Positions 1-8,982 are shown, counted from the stretch's first letter. The stretch is DNA of 47,482 bases from Actinospica durhamensis (GCF_018139695.1 NZ_JAGSOG010000036.1:1-47482), one strand, 5' to 3'. Numbers and translations are program-made. Notes: generated by a model not told the origin, from the letters alone.

Positions 1-71
1 GCGCTGACGTGGCCGCCGCCCCACCCGACCCCCGACGACGACAGACGACTGACGAGGACCAGGTAACGTGA
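1..71 (+). CDS. prcB: Probable C-terminal tail of proteasome beta subunit (partial)
   Basis: The window opens inside an open frame just upstream of prcA. Two frames stay open from the edge: one ends with TAA at 64-66, the other with TGA at 69-71, giving a 4-base GTGA overlap with the prcA start. In actinobacteria prcB normally lies directly upstream of prcA and is co-transcribed with it, so this is most likely the poorly conserved prcB tail. Only about 21 residues are visible and none is diagnostic, so the call rests on position and the frame cannot be fixed here. Confidence 0.45.
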   Translation, partial: ADVAAAPPDPRRRQTTDEDQVT

Positions 72-973
72 CGACGCCGTTCTACGTCTCGCCCGAACAG
101 CTGATGAAGGATCGGGCGGACTTCGTGCGCAAGAACATCGCGCGCGGTGGCTCCGCGGCGGTGCTGCACTACGACGGGGGCATCCTGTTCGTCGCGGAGA
201 ACCGCTCCCGGGTACTGCACAAGGTGAGCGAGATCTACGACCGGATCGGATTCGCCGCCGCCGGCAAGTACAACGAGTTCGAGAACCTGCGCCAGGCCGG
301 CGTGCGCCTGGCCGACAGCCGCGGCTACCTCTACGACCGGCGCGACGTCACGGCCCTGGGCCTGGCCAACGCCTACGCCCAGTTGCTGGGCAACATCTTC
401 TCCGAGTCCGGCGCCAAGCCGTACGAGGCCGAACTGGTGATCGCCGAGGTGGGCGACCGTCCCGAGCAGGACCAGATCTACCGGATCCCGTACGACGGCT
501 CGGTCGTGGACTCGCACGGCTTCGTCGTCATCGGCGGTGCGGCCGAGGCGGTCTCGGCCGTGCTGACCGAGACCTACCAGGAGACCCCGGGCCTCGGCGA
601 GGCGCTGCGGATCGCGGTGGCGGCGCTCGGCCGCGACGGCACCGAGACGCGCGAGCTGAGCCCGGCTCAGCTCGAGGTCGCCGTGCTGGACCGCAACCGC
701 AAGCAGCCGCGCAAGTTCCGCCGCCTGCTCGGCGCGCAGTTGGCCGCACTGCTCCAGGACGCCCCGGGCGCGGACGCCGCCGCGCTGGTCGAGAACGGCG
801 AGTCCGCCGGCGCCTCGGCGGCCGAGCGGGAGGAGCCGGGCACGGACACCGCGGCCCCGGCCGCGGCCACCGCAGCGGACGGCGACGAGGACTCCGGGCT
901 CGACACCAATGCACTGATCGACGAGGCCCTCGACGAGGACTCCGGGCGCGGCGAGGACAACGGCGACAACTAG
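68..973 (+). CDS. prcA: 20S proteasome alpha subunit
   Basis: This 301-residue protein forms the outer rings of the actinobacterial 20S proteasome, which gate entry of pupylated substrates to the beta-subunit chamber. The N-terminus ([19 protein letters not shown]) and the following [20 protein letters not shown] segment are typical of PrcA, and the Ntn-hydrolase fold runs to about residue 235. As expected for an alpha subunit, no catalytic Thr-containing propeptide is seen. The last 65 residues are a low-complexity tail rich in Ala, Glu and Asp. The start is GTG, preceded by AGGACCAGG. pafA follows 27 bases downstream, suggesting one operon. Confidence 0.96.
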   Translation: MTTPFYVSPEQLMKDRADFVRKNIARGGSAAVLHYDGGILFVAENRSRVLHKVSEIYDRIGFAAAGKYNEFENLRQAGVRLADSRGYLYDRRDVTALGLANAYAQLLGNIFSESGAKPYEAELVIAEVGDRPEQDQIYRIPYDGSVVDSHGFVVIGGAAEAVSAVLTETYQETPGLGEALRIAVAALGRDGTETRELSPAQLEVAVLDRNRKQPRKFRRLLGAQLAALLQDAPGADAAALVENGESAGASAAEREEPGTDTAAPAAATAADGDEDSGLDTNALIDEALDEDSGRGEDNGDN

Positions 974-1000
974 CGTCATCTACCCCCCAGGAGGGGCCTG

Positions 1001-2362
1001 ATGGACCGTAGGATCTTCGGACTCGAGAACGAATACGGCGTCACCTGCACCTTCCGCGGCCAGCGTCGGCTGAGCCCGGACGAGGTCGCGCGCTACCTGT
1101 TCCGGCGGGTGGTCTCCTGGGGGCGCTCCTCGAACGTCTTCCTGCGCAACGGCGCCCGGCTCTACCTGGACGTCGGCTCGCACCCGGAGTACGCCACTCC
1201 GGAGTGCGACTCGATCGAGGAACTCGTCGTGCACGACAAGGCCGGCGAGCGCATCCTCGAAGGCCTGCTGCACGACGCCGAGCGCCGCCTGCACGAGGAG
1301 GGCATCGCCGGAGACGTCTACCTGTTCAAGAACAACACCGACTCGGCCGGCAACTCCTACGGCTGCCACGAGAACTACCTCGTCACCCGGCACGGGGAGT
1401 TCTCCCGGCTGGCCGACGTGCTCATCCCGTTCCTGGTCACCCGTCAGCTGATCTGCGGCGCGGGCAAGGTGCTGCCGACCCCGCGCGGCGCGGTCTACTG
1501 CGTGAGCCAGCGGGCCGAGCACATCTGGGAGGGCGTCTCCTCCGCCACCACCCGCTCGCGCCCCATCATCAACACCCGGGACGAGCCGCACGCCGACGCC
1601 GAGCGCTACCGCCGCCTGCACGTGATCGTGGGCGACTCCAACATGAGCGAGACCACCATGCTGCTCAAGGTCGGCGCGACCGACCTGGTGCTGCGGATGG
1701 TCGAGGTCGGCCTGGTGATGCGGGACCTGACCCTGGAGAACCCGATCCGGGCCATCCGCGAGGTCAGCCACGACCTGACCGGCCGCAAGAAGCTGCGCCT
1801 GGCCAACGGCCGCGAGGCCACCGCGCTGGAGATCCAGCGCGAGTACCTGGCCAAGGCGGCGGACTTCGCCGATCGCAGGGACCTGCGGACCGGCACCGTC
1901 GCCCGGGTGCTCGACCTGTGGGAGCGCACCCTCGACGCGATCGAGCAGCAGGACCTGGCGAAGATGGAGCGGGAGATCGACTGGGCGATCAAGTACCGCC
2001 TGATCCAGCGCTACCAGGAGAAGTACGACCTGCCGATAGCGCACCCGCGGATCGCGCAGCTCGACCTCGCCTACCACGACATCAGCCGCAAGCGCGGCCT
2101 GTACTACCTGCTCGAGCGCCGCGGCCTGGTCGACCGCACCGCACGCGACCTGGACATCTTCCGGGCCAAGTCGGTGCCGCCGCAGAACACCAGGGCCCGG
2201 CTGCGCGGGGAGTTCATCAAGCGGGCACAGGAGCAGCGGCGCGACTTCACCGTGGACTGGGTGCACCTGAAGCTCAACGACCAGGCCCAGCGCACCGTGC
2301 TGTGCAAGGATCCGTTCCGCGCCGTGGACGAAAGGGTGGATAAGCTCATCGCGTCCATGTAG
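1001..2362 (+). CDS. pafA: Pup-protein ligase PafA
   Basis: The product (453 residues) uses ATP to join the C-terminal glutamate of Pup to substrate lysines, marking them for the proteasome. It is recognised from the N-terminal [16 protein letters not shown], which carries the catalytic-site glutamates of the glutamine-synthetase-like fold, the [12 protein letters not shown] block near residue 112, and the C-terminal domain. Its length matches the family. A strong ribosome site, AGGAGGGG, lies just before the ATG. It follows prcA closely on the same strand. The related deamidase Dop and Pup itself are not in the window and would be expected upstream. Confidence 0.97.
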   Translation: MDRRIFGLENEYGVTCTFRGQRRLSPDEVARYLFRRVVSWGRSSNVFLRNGARLYLDVGSHPEYATPECDSIEELVVHDKAGERILEGLLHDAERRLHEEGIAGDVYLFKNNTDSAGNSYGCHENYLVTRHGEFSRLADVLIPFLVTRQLICGAGKVLPTPRGAVYCVSQRAEHIWEGVSSATTRSRPIINTRDEPHADAERYRRLHVIVGDSNMSETTMLLKVGATDLVLRMVEVGLVMRDLTLENPIRAIREVSHDLTGRKKLRLANGREATALEIQREYLAKAADFADRRDLRTGTVARVLDLWERTLDAIEQQDLAKMEREIDWAIKYRLIQRYQEKYDLPIAHPRIAQLDLAYHDISRKRGLYYLLERRGLVDRTARDLDIFRAKSVPPQNTRARLRGEFIKRAQEQRRDFTVDWVHLKLNDQAQRTVLCKDPFRAVDERVDKLIASM

Positions 2363-2377
2363 GCGCGCGCGGCCGGG

Positions 2378-2383
2378 TAGTCT
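2378..2383 (+). promoter_or_regulatory. -10 element of a leaderless promoter (FKBP lipoprotein gene)
   Basis: TAGTCT is followed after 6 bases by GTG at 2390. This spacing puts the transcription start at or beside the start codon. No clear -35 hexamer is visible. Confidence 0.5.
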
Positions 2384-2389
2384 GTGCGC

Positions 2390-3409
2390 GTGCTGCTACT
2401 CGGAGTGAGTGTTCGCCGCCGCCGTCACCGACCCTCACGCCGCCGGGCCCTGGTGCCCGCGGCGGCGATGGCCGCGGTGACGGCGTTGGCCCTGGCCACG
2501 GCGGGCTGCGGCGGCGGAAGCGACGGCTCGGGCTCCGGCTCGATCAGCGGCCTGCCGACGGTCTCCGGCGCGGTGGGGGAGCAGGCGGTCATCGCCATCC
2601 CGACGAATCAGCCCCCGCCGACCCGGGTGGAGTCCGGCGTCCTGGTGCGCGGCAACGGCCAGCCCCTCGCCGACGGCGACGCCGTCGTGGTCGACTACAC
2701 GCTGATGAACTGGACCGGCGCGAAGCTCGTCGGCAGCACCTACGGCGCGAACGGCAGCCCGGACAAGACCCAGGAGTTCGTGCTCGGATCCGACGCCGCG
2801 CTCGGCTCCTGGAACCAGGCGCTGCAGGGCGTGCAGGTGGGCAGCCGGGTCGAGATCGTCACCCCGCCCGCCGGCGCCTTCGGCACCGGCGGCGCGACCG
2901 CCTACGGCATCAAGGGCACCGACGACCTCGTGTACGTACTCGACGTCGTCGGCGGCTACCCGAAGAACGCCGACATCACCGGCACCCAGCCGGACCAGCG
3001 CGCCGCCGATGCGCCGGTGGTGGCCGGAAACCCGGGCACCGGCGGCGTCCACATCCGGCTCCCGGCGGGGTCCGCGCCCACCACGCTGCAGAGCACGGTG
3101 CTGATCCACGGCAGCGGCGCCCCGGTCACCGCCGGCCAGCGCCTGATGGTGCAGTACACCGGCGTCGACTGGAACACCGGCAAGCAGTTCGACTCCTCGT
3201 TCGGCCGGGGGATCGCCAGCTTCGTCTTCGGCAGCGACACCGTCATCTCCGGCTGGAACAAGGGCCTCGTCGGCGACCGCGTCGGCGACCGCGTCCTGCT
3301 CGTCATCCCCGCCGCCGACGCCTACGGCAGCAAGGGCGTCCCCTCCGTGGGCATCCACGGCGGCGACACCCTCGTGTTCGTGGTGGACGTGGTGGACGCG
3401 CTGAGCTGA
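2390..3409 (+). CDS. Secreted lipoprotein with two FKBP-type peptidyl-prolyl isomerase domains
   Basis: This exported protein of about 339 residues should assist folding of extracytoplasmic proteins by prolyl cis-trans isomerisation. An arginine-rich N-terminus, a hydrophobic stretch and ALATAGC form a type II signal peptide; the -3 residue is Thr rather than the usual Leu, so lipidation is likely but not certain. A Gly/Ser linker follows. Two FKBP units lie at about residues 80-190 and 220-339. The second keeps the VQYTGVDWNTGKQFDSS and GWNKGLVG landmarks; the first (VDYTLMNWTGAKL) is degenerate. GTG at 2384 is an alternative start, but 2390 fits the -10 element better. FKBP genes are usual neighbours of pafA in streptomycetes. 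Confidence 0.88.
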   Translation: MLLLGVSVRRRRHRPSRRRALVPAAAMAAVTALALATAGCGGGSDGSGSGSISGLPTVSGAVGEQAVIAIPTNQPPPTRVESGVLVRGNGQPLADGDAVVVDYTLMNWTGAKLVGSTYGANGSPDKTQEFVLGSDAALGSWNQALQGVQVGSRVEIVTPPAGAFGTGGATAYGIKGTDDLVYVLDVVGGYPKNADITGTQPDQRAADAPVVAGNPGTGGVHIRLPAGSAPTTLQSTVLIHGSGAPVTAGQRLMVQYTGVDWNTGKQFDSSFGRGIASFVFGSDTVISGWNKGLVGDRVGDRVLLVIPAADAYGSKGVPSVGIHGGDTLVFVVDVVDALS

Positions 3410-3460
3410 CGGCAGGGGGTGCCGTAGCTCGAAGTCGTACGACGTGCGATGTGCGACGCG

Positions 3461-3982
3461 CTATTCGGCCGGAGCCACAGCGATTTCCGAGCCGCCCGCA
3501 GCCGAGACGTCCTTGCGCATGGACATCGACGTCACGTCGTACCCGCTGCGGCGGTAGAGGGCGATCGCCGCCTCGTTGTCCCCGACCACGTTCAGCCCGA
3601 GCCCCGTCATGCCCTCGCGCGCGATGTGCGCCTCCACCGCGGCGAGGACGGCCGTGCCGTACCCGCGGCGCTGGAACGCCTCGAACACGTTGATGTCGTA
3701 GAGCCACGCGGCTCGGGCGTTCCCGGCCTGAGCCGGATCCGGCCCGACCCAGGCATTGCCCACCGCCTCGCCCGCGTCGTTCCGCGCCGTCAGCAGGTGA
3801 TGCCCGGCCGTGTCGAGCCCGTCCGGCAGAAAGCGAGCCGTCCCCCGCGCGACCCGCTCCCGCGCCAGCTCGGCCGGCATCAGCCTACTGAGCACCCGCA
3901 CCGACTCGGCCTCGCGGTGTTCGGTCGCGGCGAGATACTCCGCGGGCGTCATCGTCCTCAAGGTCACCTGCTGAACGGTCAT
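3461..3982 (-). CDS. GNAT family N-acetyltransferase
   Basis: This 173-residue protein is predicted to transfer an acetyl group from acetyl-CoA to an amine; the substrate cannot be read from sequence. The acetyl-CoA loop is visible as FQRRGYGTAVL, followed by the typical GLNVVGDNEAAIALYRRSGY segment, which is the beta6-beta7 region of the fold. The N-terminal half is less conserved and probably sets substrate choice. The ATG at 3982 is chosen because GAGG lies nine bases upstream; the frame stays open to 4114, but those codons lack a ribosome site. It is transcribed against the flanking paf genes and divergently from the gene at 4095. Confidence 0.85.
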   Translation of the reverse strand: MTVQQVTLRTMTPAEYLAATEHREAESVRVLSRLMPAELARERVARGTARFLPDGLDTAGHHLLTARNDAGEAVGNAWVGPDPAQAGNARAAWLYDINVFEAFQRRGYGTAVLAAVEAHIAREGMTGLGLNVVGDNEAAIALYRRSGYDVTSMSMRKDVSAAGGSEIAVAPAE

Positions 3983-4080
3983 GGCGGCCATCCTCGAACG
4001 TTCACCCGCTCCCGCGCCACCGGATTCCCGCCTACCGTGGGGCACCACGAATTCGATGGGAGTGCCCAGGCGCCGGACCG

Positions 4081-4086
4081 TAGGCT
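4081..4086 (+). promoter_or_regulatory. -10 element of a leaderless promoter (gene at 4095)
   Basis: TAGGCT is separated by 8 bases from the GTG at 4095. The same hexamer recurs before the genes at 14549 and 44692. Confidence 0.5.
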
Positions 4087-4094
4087 GTCGCGTC

Positions 4095-4958
4095 GTGACC
4101 ACGACGACCTCCATCCGCGAGCTGTACTACGCCCTGCGCACATATACGGGCCCTGCGGCGCATCGCGACGTCCTCGCGCCGTGGGCCGACGGGCACGCCG
4201 CCGCGGTGGCCGAGTTGCTCGCCCCGCTGGCCGTCCACGGAGGTTGGCGGCGTGTGGAGTACGTATGGGGAGACCTGCTCGAGCAGGCCTACGCGCTCTG
4301 CCGCGTCAGTGATCTGCTGCTCCTGGGCTTCCAGAGCCCGCTGCCGTCCGAGATCGAGAAGCCCTGGGCGCACGAACTGCATCTGCCCGAGAGCGGGCGC
4401 GAGCCGAGGATCGCCGAGGACGAATACGTGAGTTTCTTCGCCGCGTTGGGAATGCGGCGCGAAGAGGTCGCGCGGTTCGACCCGTTCTTTCATGAGATCG
4501 CGGCCGTCGAGCAGAGCGAAGACCCCGCCGCGCCGATCGAGGTGGCGCAGGAGTCGTGGCCCTGCCTGATGCTCGGCGAATTGCTGTTCAGCCGCGCCGG
4601 AGTCCGCGTCCGGGCCGGTGAGCAGCACGCGGTGGCCGGCCTCGCGGACCGATCGACGCTGAACGAGGTCTTCCTGCGTCGTTATCGACCCACCTACGAC
4701 ATGTCTCTCGGATGGGGCACCAACTCGCAGTGGAAGACCGACTTCCGCCGTGACTACCTGACGGCCGATGCTTATCAGTTCAATGTCGACGCGGATGCGG
4801 ACATCGATGAAGAGACCGAATTCGGTGACGCCCGGCTGACCCCGTCAGAGCGCCGCGACCTGCTCCGCCACCGATGCGTGGTGCGTCCTCTGGCCGACGT
4901 TCCGGAGGACGAAGAGCCCTGGGGAGGCTGCCGACGGCTGACCCTGCCGCGAGCCTGA
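4095..4958 (+). CDS. Hypothetical protein, family not recognised
   Basis: I do not recognise this 287-residue protein. It has no signal peptide, no membrane segment and no obvious catalytic motif. The N-terminal half is alpha-helical in character and rich in Leu, Glu and Trp. A middle segment (YRPTYDMSLGWGTNSQWKTD) and an acidic stretch (NVDADADIDEETEFGD) precede a basic C-terminal region. Codon use is visibly less GC-biased than in its neighbours (codons such as gaa, ttg, tat, aat). It sits with the GNAT gene between the two FKBP genes of the paf neighbourhood, so it is probably accessory. The GTG start is set by the upstream TAGGCT and by loss of plausible coding before it. Confidence 0.75.
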   Translation: MTTTTSIRELYYALRTYTGPAAHRDVLAPWADGHAAAVAELLAPLAVHGGWRRVEYVWGDLLEQAYALCRVSDLLLLGFQSPLPSEIEKPWAHELHLPESGREPRIAEDEYVSFFAALGMRREEVARFDPFFHEIAAVEQSEDPAAPIEVAQESWPCLMLGELLFSRAGVRVRAGEQHAVAGLADRSTLNEVFLRRYRPTYDMSLGWGTNSQWKTDFRRDYLTADAYQFNVDADADIDEETEFGDARLTPSERRDLLRHRCVVRPLADVPEDEEPWGGCRRLTLPRA

Positions 4959-5002
4959 ACCCCTGTCGGGCAGCCGGCCTGCGCTGCTCGCCCCGAAACC
5001 AC

Positions 5003-5044
5003 CGGCCCGGGCCCGCGCGCGGTGAGCGCGTCGGGGCCGGGCCG
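5003..5044. terminator. Hairpin between convergent genes
   Basis: Arms at 5003-5015 and 5032-5044 pair at 12 of 13 positions, and an inner CGCGC/GCGCG stem continues the hairpin. It lies between the gene ending at 4958 and the FKBP gene ending at 5081 on the other strand, so it can terminate both. No T-run follows, as is usual in high-GC actinomycetes. Confidence 0.6.
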
Positions 5045-5080
5045 GGGCGACGAGTCGCGGGGCGACGGGTCGGCGGCGGG

Positions 5081-5461
5081 TCACTTCACGCCGAGCAGGT
5101 CCACCACGAAGATGAGCGTCTCGCCCGGCTTGATGGCCGGGGTGGGGCTCTGGTTGCCGTAGGCGAGGTGCGCGGGGATGGTCAGGCGACGGCGGCCGCC
5201 GATCTTCATGCCCGCGACGCCCTGGTCCCAGCCCTTGATGACCCGTCCGGCGCCGAGGGGGAACTGGAAGCCCGCCTCGCCGCGGTTCCAGGAGGCGTCG
5301 AACTCCTCGCCGGTGGAGAAGGCCACGCCCACGTAGTGGACGGTGACCTGGTGGCCGGGCTTGGCCTCGTCGCCCTGGCCCTCCCAGATGTCGACGATCT
5401 CGAGGTCCTTGGGGGGAGCGCCCTCGGGGAAGTCGACTTCGGGCTTCTCAAGCTTAGCCAT
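5081..5461 (-). CDS. FKBP-type peptidyl-prolyl cis-trans isomerase, cytosolic
   Basis: This is a compact single-domain FKBP of 126 residues with no signal peptide, expected to act in the cytosol. The core is complete: VTVHYVGVAFSTGEEFDASW, then FPLGAGRVIKGWDQGVAGMK, and the closing AYGNQSPTPAIKPGETLIFV, which covers the usual FKBP active-site residues (Tyr, Asp, Phe, Val, Ile, Trp, Tyr and Phe positions). The length is standard for the family. GAGAGGA precedes the ATG. It follows the DUF3866 gene by 39 bases on the same strand and probably shares its transcript. Streptomycetes usually carry a cytosolic FKBP here, next to the lipoprotein form. Confidence 0.94.
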   Translation of the reverse strand: MAKLEKPEVDFPEGAPPKDLEIVDIWEGQGDEAKPGHQVTVHYVGVAFSTGEEFDASWNRGEAGFQFPLGAGRVIKGWDQGVAGMKIGGRRRLTIPAHLAYGNQSPTPAIKPGETLIFVVDLLGVK

Positions 5462-5500
5462 GCGTCCGTAATCCTCTCGTTATCCGGTGACCGGCTCAGC

Positions 5501-6676
5501 CTAGCGGGTCGCGGCGGCGGCCAAGCGACCGGCGCAGGCGGCGGCGAGGAAGTTGGCGCGATCCTGATCTCTGTCGCGGCCCATGGTCGAGAGCGCGACG
5601 GGGCTGGCCGCCAGCGCCGCGTCCAGCCCTTCGGCGGGCACCGCGCGCAGCCGGTGACGGGGCGTCAGCGCCTCGGCCTGGGCGCGCACGCCGTCCCAGA
5701 ACGCCCCCGATTCATCCGGGAGGGCGAGGTCGGCCGGGGCCAGCGCGACCCTGCCGTACGCGGTCAGGCTGTGGTGGCTCAGGCCCCGATGACGCTCGCG
5801 CGAGTCGGCCTCGGAGACCCGCAGCACGCCGAAGGGCCGTCCGTTCAGCGCGGCGACCGCGTTGACCGCCTCGCCGCAGGCCACGCCGGTGAAGCCCCAT
5901 TTCGTGCCGGTGCCGAGGTTGCCCGGGCCCTGGCAGACGACTGCGATCTGCGCGCCGAGCACGTGCCGGGCGGCGAGCAGGCCGGTGTGCAGGGTGACGG
6001 CCTCGAGGTCGCCGCCGAAGGCCTGGCCGACGGTGACCGAGCCGCACAGCCAGCCCGCCGCGCGCAGGCCGGCGACGGTGCGGGAGAACCACAGCGGGAG
6101 CGCGCCGCCGTCGGTCATCACGTACGCGATCCGGGTGCCGGGGCGGTCGTGCAGCACGGCGGCGCAGACGGCGGGCAGGGCGGAGTGCAGGTCGGCGGTG
6201 ACCACGGGCAGGCCGGCCAGGTCGTCGGCGTCGCGCAGGAGCTCGTGGTGCGGGGAGTCCTGCTCGTCCACGCCCAGCACGACGGTCTGCAGCGGGGTGT
6301 AGCGGGCCTTGACCATGTGGCCGGGGGGCGACGGGTCGGCGGCGGCGGAGGCCGCGGTGGCGCCGGGACCGGCGGCGGCGCCGGGCAGGCGGTCGGGGAT
6401 CGCCACGACCAGGGCGTATCCGCCGGTGCCCAGGCCCAGGGCCTGCGCGTTGACGTTGAGCAGGACGCGGTCTCCGACCTGCGGATCTCCCACCAACTCG
6501 GGGTAGGCTAGGGCGCGGCGATCGACACCGTCGGCGGGCTCCGGGCGCACCACGGCCTCGTGCCCTCCACCGATACCACCGTCGCGGCCGTCGCCGGCGC
6601 AGCGCACGGTCAACTCCCGCGCTCCCGGCCACGTCCGGCCGAGTGCGGTCACGGTGCCTTCGAGCCAGCCGACCAC
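5501..6676 (-). CDS. DUF3866 family protein
   Basis: This protein of about 391 residues belongs to the actinobacterial DUF3866 family, which is found beside pafB/pafC; its function is not known. It opens with a short beta-rich segment (VVGWLEGTVTALG, VGDRVLLNVNAQALGLGTGGYALV) and continues with an alpha/beta domain containing VVLGVDEQDSPHHELL, YVMTDGGALPLWFS and VCQGPGNLGTGTKWGFTG, which resemble ligand- or nucleotide-binding loops. The frame is open upstream to 6802, but that would overlap pafB. GTG at 6676 has a TACCGT element eight bases upstream and begins where conservation would be expected. It is divergent from pafB. Confidence 0.85.
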   Translation of the reverse strand: MVGWLEGTVTALGRTWPGARELTVRCAGDGRDGGIGGGHEAVVRPEPADGVDRRALAYPELVGDPQVGDRVLLNVNAQALGLGTGGYALVVAIPDRLPGAAAGPGATAASAAADPSPPGHMVKARYTPLQTVVLGVDEQDSPHHELLRDADDLAGLPVVTADLHSALPAVCAAVLHDRPGTRIAYVMTDGGALPLWFSRTVAGLRAAGWLCGSVTVGQAFGGDLEAVTLHTGLLAARHVLGAQIAVVCQGPGNLGTGTKWGFTGVACGEAVNAVAALNGRPFGVLRVSEADSRERHRGLSHHSLTAYGRVALAPADLALPDESGAFWDGVRAQAEALTPRHRLRAVPAEGLDAALAASPVALSTMGRDRDQDRANFLAAACAGRLAAAATR

Positions 6677-6684
6677 GGGGCACC

Positions 6685-6690
6685 ACGGTA
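6685..6690 (-). promoter_or_regulatory. -10 element of a leaderless promoter (DUF3866 gene)
   Basis: On the minus strand TACCGT lies eight bases before GTG at 6676. It supports this start over the longer open frame. Confidence 0.4.
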
Positions 6691-6724
6691 TCGGAAGTCC
6701 GTGCGAAACCCGCCCGGAAACGGG

Positions 6725-6730
6725 TAGCGT
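6725..6730 (+). promoter_or_regulatory. Candidate -10 element for pafBC
   Basis: TAGCGT lies 40 bases before the pafB ATG and 35 bases from the divergent DUF3866 element. Unlike most promoters in this window it leaves a short leader, which carries the ribosome site GGAGGGAAGG. Confidence 0.4.
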
Positions 6731-6770
6731 CGGACGCGCACATGCCGGGAGCGGAGGGAAGGCGGCACTC

Positions 6771-7826
6771 ATGGCGGCGACGAAGTCGGAACGCCTGGTC
6801 AACCTGGTGATCTGCCTGCTCGCGAGCCGGACCTTCGTTCCGAAGGAACGGCTGCGGCGCGTGCTCGAGCCCTATCGCAACTGTCCCACGGACGAGGCCT
6901 TCGAGCGGATGTTCGAGCGGGACAAGGAGGAGCTGCGCGAACTCGGGGTCCCGCTCGAGGTGGGCACCACCGACGCCTACTTCGACGACGAGGTGGGATA
7001 CCGGATCGCGCCCGGCGAGTACGCGCTGCCGGAACTCGCCCTCGCGACGGACGAGGCGCAGGCGCTCGGGGCGGCGGTGCGGTTCTGGCAGCAGGCGACG
7101 CTGGCCCAGGCCGCGTCCTCGGCGCTGCTCAAGCTCAAGGCCGCCGGGGTGGAGGTCGGGCCGGTCTCGCCGGTCGGCATCGAGCCGCGGGTGCGGGCCG
7201 AGGCCCCCGCGTTCGAGCCGCTGCTCGAGGCCGTCTACGAGCGGCAGGTGGTGCGCTTCTCCTACCGCCGCGGAGACGGCGAGGTGCGCTCGCGCGAGGT
7301 CGAGCCGTGGACGATCGACTCCTGGCGCGGCCGCTGGTACCTGGCCGGATACGACCTCGGCCGGTCCGACGAGCGGATCTTCCGGCTCGACCGGATCGCC
7401 GGCCCGGTGCTGCTGACCGGCCGCGCGCCCAGCCACCCGCTGCCCGACCAGGTCGACGTGCGCTCCCGGGTGGCCGCCTTCGCCCTGCGGCCGGAGGCCG
7501 ACCTCGGCACGGCCACGCTCCGGGTCCGCTCGGGCACCTGCTTCCCGCTGCGCCGCGCCGCGAGCGCGATCGAGCCGGACGGCGAGGGCTGGGACGTGCT
7601 GGTGCTGACCTACCGGGACGGGTTCGAGGGGTACGTGGCGGAGTTCGGCGCGGACGTGGTGGTACTCGACCCGCCGCGGCTGCGCGACGCGGTGATCCGC
7701 AATCTGCGGGCGCTGGCCGGGCGCGGGGCCGTGCCGGGCCAGCGGCTCGGCGAGGCGGGCGGCGCGGACGGGGTGGACGGCGTGGACGAGGTGGACTTGC
7801 GGGCGGAATGGGAGACGGCGTCATGA
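6771..7826 (+). CDS. pafB: WYL-domain transcriptional regulator PafB
   Basis: With PafC this 351-residue protein forms the PafBC regulator, which in mycobacteria activates the LexA-independent DNA-damage response. Residues 1-60 form a winged helix-turn-helix (KSERLVNLVICLLASRTFV). A WYL domain follows with the signature intact (GRWYLAGYD, about residue 185) and FRLDRIAG after it. The WCX domain forms the C-terminus, ending in an Asp/Gly/Val-rich tail. The ATG at 6771 is preceded by GGAGGGAAGG. Its TGA overlaps the ATG of pafC (ATGA), so the two are translationally coupled, as expected for proteins that act as a pair. Confidence 0.95.
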   Translation: MAATKSERLVNLVICLLASRTFVPKERLRRVLEPYRNCPTDEAFERMFERDKEELRELGVPLEVGTTDAYFDDEVGYRIAPGEYALPELALATDEAQALGAAVRFWQQATLAQAASSALLKLKAAGVEVGPVSPVGIEPRVRAEAPAFEPLLEAVYERQVVRFSYRRGDGEVRSREVEPWTIDSWRGRWYLAGYDLGRSDERIFRLDRIAGPVLLTGRAPSHPLPDQVDVRSRVAAFALRPEADLGTATLRVRSGTCFPLRRAASAIEPDGEGWDVLVLTYRDGFEGYVAEFGADVVVLDPPRLRDAVIRNLRALAGRGAVPGQRLGEAGGADGVDGVDEVDLRAEWETAS

Positions 7827-8794
7827 GCACGGCGGTGGAGCAGGTCGAGCGGTTGCTGAACCTGGTGCCCTATCTGCGCAGCCACCCCGGGGTCACCGTG
7901 GCCGAGGTCGCGGACGAGTTCGGGGTGAGCCAGCGCCAGATCGCCAAGGATCTCAATGTGCTGTGGTTCTGCGGGACGCCCGGCGGGTTCGCCGACGACC
8001 TGATGGAGCCGCACGTGGGCGAGGGCGGCGCGATCCACCTGGACAACGCGGCCGAGCAGATCACCCGGCCGCTGCGGCTCTCCACCCGCGAGGCGGTGGC
8101 GCTGCTGGTGGCGCTGCGGGCGATGGCGCAGGTGCCGGGGCTGGCCGACCGGGACTCGCTCGAGCGGGTGCTGGCGAAGCTGGAGGCCGCGGTGGGGCAG
8201 TCGGCCGCGGACACGGCCGAGCGGCTCTCGGTGGCGTTCGAGGCGCGCGATGTGGTGCTCGAGGCGGCGACCCGGGCCCAGACCTCCGGCCGGGCGCTGC
8301 GGCTCGGCTACTACGTGCCCTCGCGCGACGAGGTGACCGAGCGGACCGTGGACCCGATCCGGATCTCGATGCTCTCCGGCCGCGCGTACCTGGACGCCTG
8401 GTGCCGCGGCTCGCGGGACCGGCGGATGTTCCGGCTGGACCGGGTGGTCGGGATCGAGGTGCTCGAGGAGCCGGCTGCGGTGCCCGAGCACGTGAAGAAC
8501 GCGCCGGAGGTGGAGCACTCGGCGCTGCGGGTGGACGCGCAGGACCCGTTGATCGAGCTCGAACTCGCCCCGGGCGCGCGCTGGGTGCCGGAGTACTACC
8601 CGTGCGAGTCCGTGAGCGAGCTGCCCGGGGGCGGGCTGCGGGTGGCGCTGCGGGCGCCGGACCAGGACCGGATAAGGCGGCTCGTGCTGCGGCTCGGCGA
8701 GAGCGCGCGGGTGCTGGGTCCCGGCGAGTTCGCGGCGGCGGTGCGGGACACCGCGTCGGCGGCGCTGGCGGGCTACGGCAGCCAGGCGGGCTGA
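7823..8794 (+). CDS. pafC: WYL-domain transcriptional regulator PafC
   Basis: This is the partner of PafB (323 residues). The N-terminal HTH is clear (HPGVTVAEVADEFGVSQRQI, about residues 18-37). The WYL core is present but altered: the signature reads GRAYLDAWC, so the Trp is replaced by Ala, while FRLDRVVG is conserved. This fits known PafC proteins, which are paralogues rather than duplicates of PafB. The ATG overlaps the pafB stop by four bases. A strong hairpin lies 82 bases after the stop. In M. tuberculosis tatA comes next; here a sugar transporter block intervenes. Confidence 0.95.
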   Translation: MSTAVEQVERLLNLVPYLRSHPGVTVAEVADEFGVSQRQIAKDLNVLWFCGTPGGFADDLMEPHVGEGGAIHLDNAAEQITRPLRLSTREAVALLVALRAMAQVPGLADRDSLERVLAKLEAAVGQSAADTAERLSVAFEARDVVLEAATRAQTSGRALRLGYYVPSRDEVTERTVDPIRISMLSGRAYLDAWCRGSRDRRMFRLDRVVGIEVLEEPAAVPEHVKNAPEVEHSALRVDAQDPLIELELAPGARWVPEYYPCESVSELPGGGLRVALRAPDQDRIRRLVLRLGESARVLGPGEFAAAVRDTASAALAGYGSQAG

Positions 8795-8875
8795 GCCTCC
8801 CGGCCTGACGGACGCTGCGGGCCGAGCCGCGCCACGCGCGGGCCCGAACCCCACGAGCGCGCCCCAGAACCGCCT

Positions 8876-8904
8876 CCGACCTGGGGCGATATGCCTCAGG
8901 TCGG
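8876..8904 (+). terminator. Hairpin terminator after pafC
   Basis: Twelve-base arms at 8876-8887 and 8893-8904 pair with a single mismatch around the loop GATAT. It separates the pafBC unit from the promoter of the sugar transporter. Confidence 0.65.
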
Positions 8905-8920
8905 CTCCCTGCGGCTCTAC

Positions 8921-8950
8921 TTGACTACAGGGTGCCGAATATTACAGGAT
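8921..8950 (+). promoter_or_regulatory. Candidate housekeeping promoter of the sugar transporter operon
   Basis: TTGACT at 8921-8926 and CAGGAT at 8945-8950 are separated by 18 bases, close to a vegetative-sigma promoter. The surrounding sequence is markedly AT-richer than the neighbouring genes. A leader of about 85 bases would precede the GTG at 9040. Confidence 0.5.
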
Positions 8951-8982
8951 TTCAGGTCGCGCCGAAGAATTCAAGGTAGTTT

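Noticed and set aside
4874-6511. A 545-residue open frame opposite the FKBP and DUF3866 genes
   Set aside because: Both genes on the other strand are recognisable families; this frame is low-complexity and crosses a terminator hairpin.
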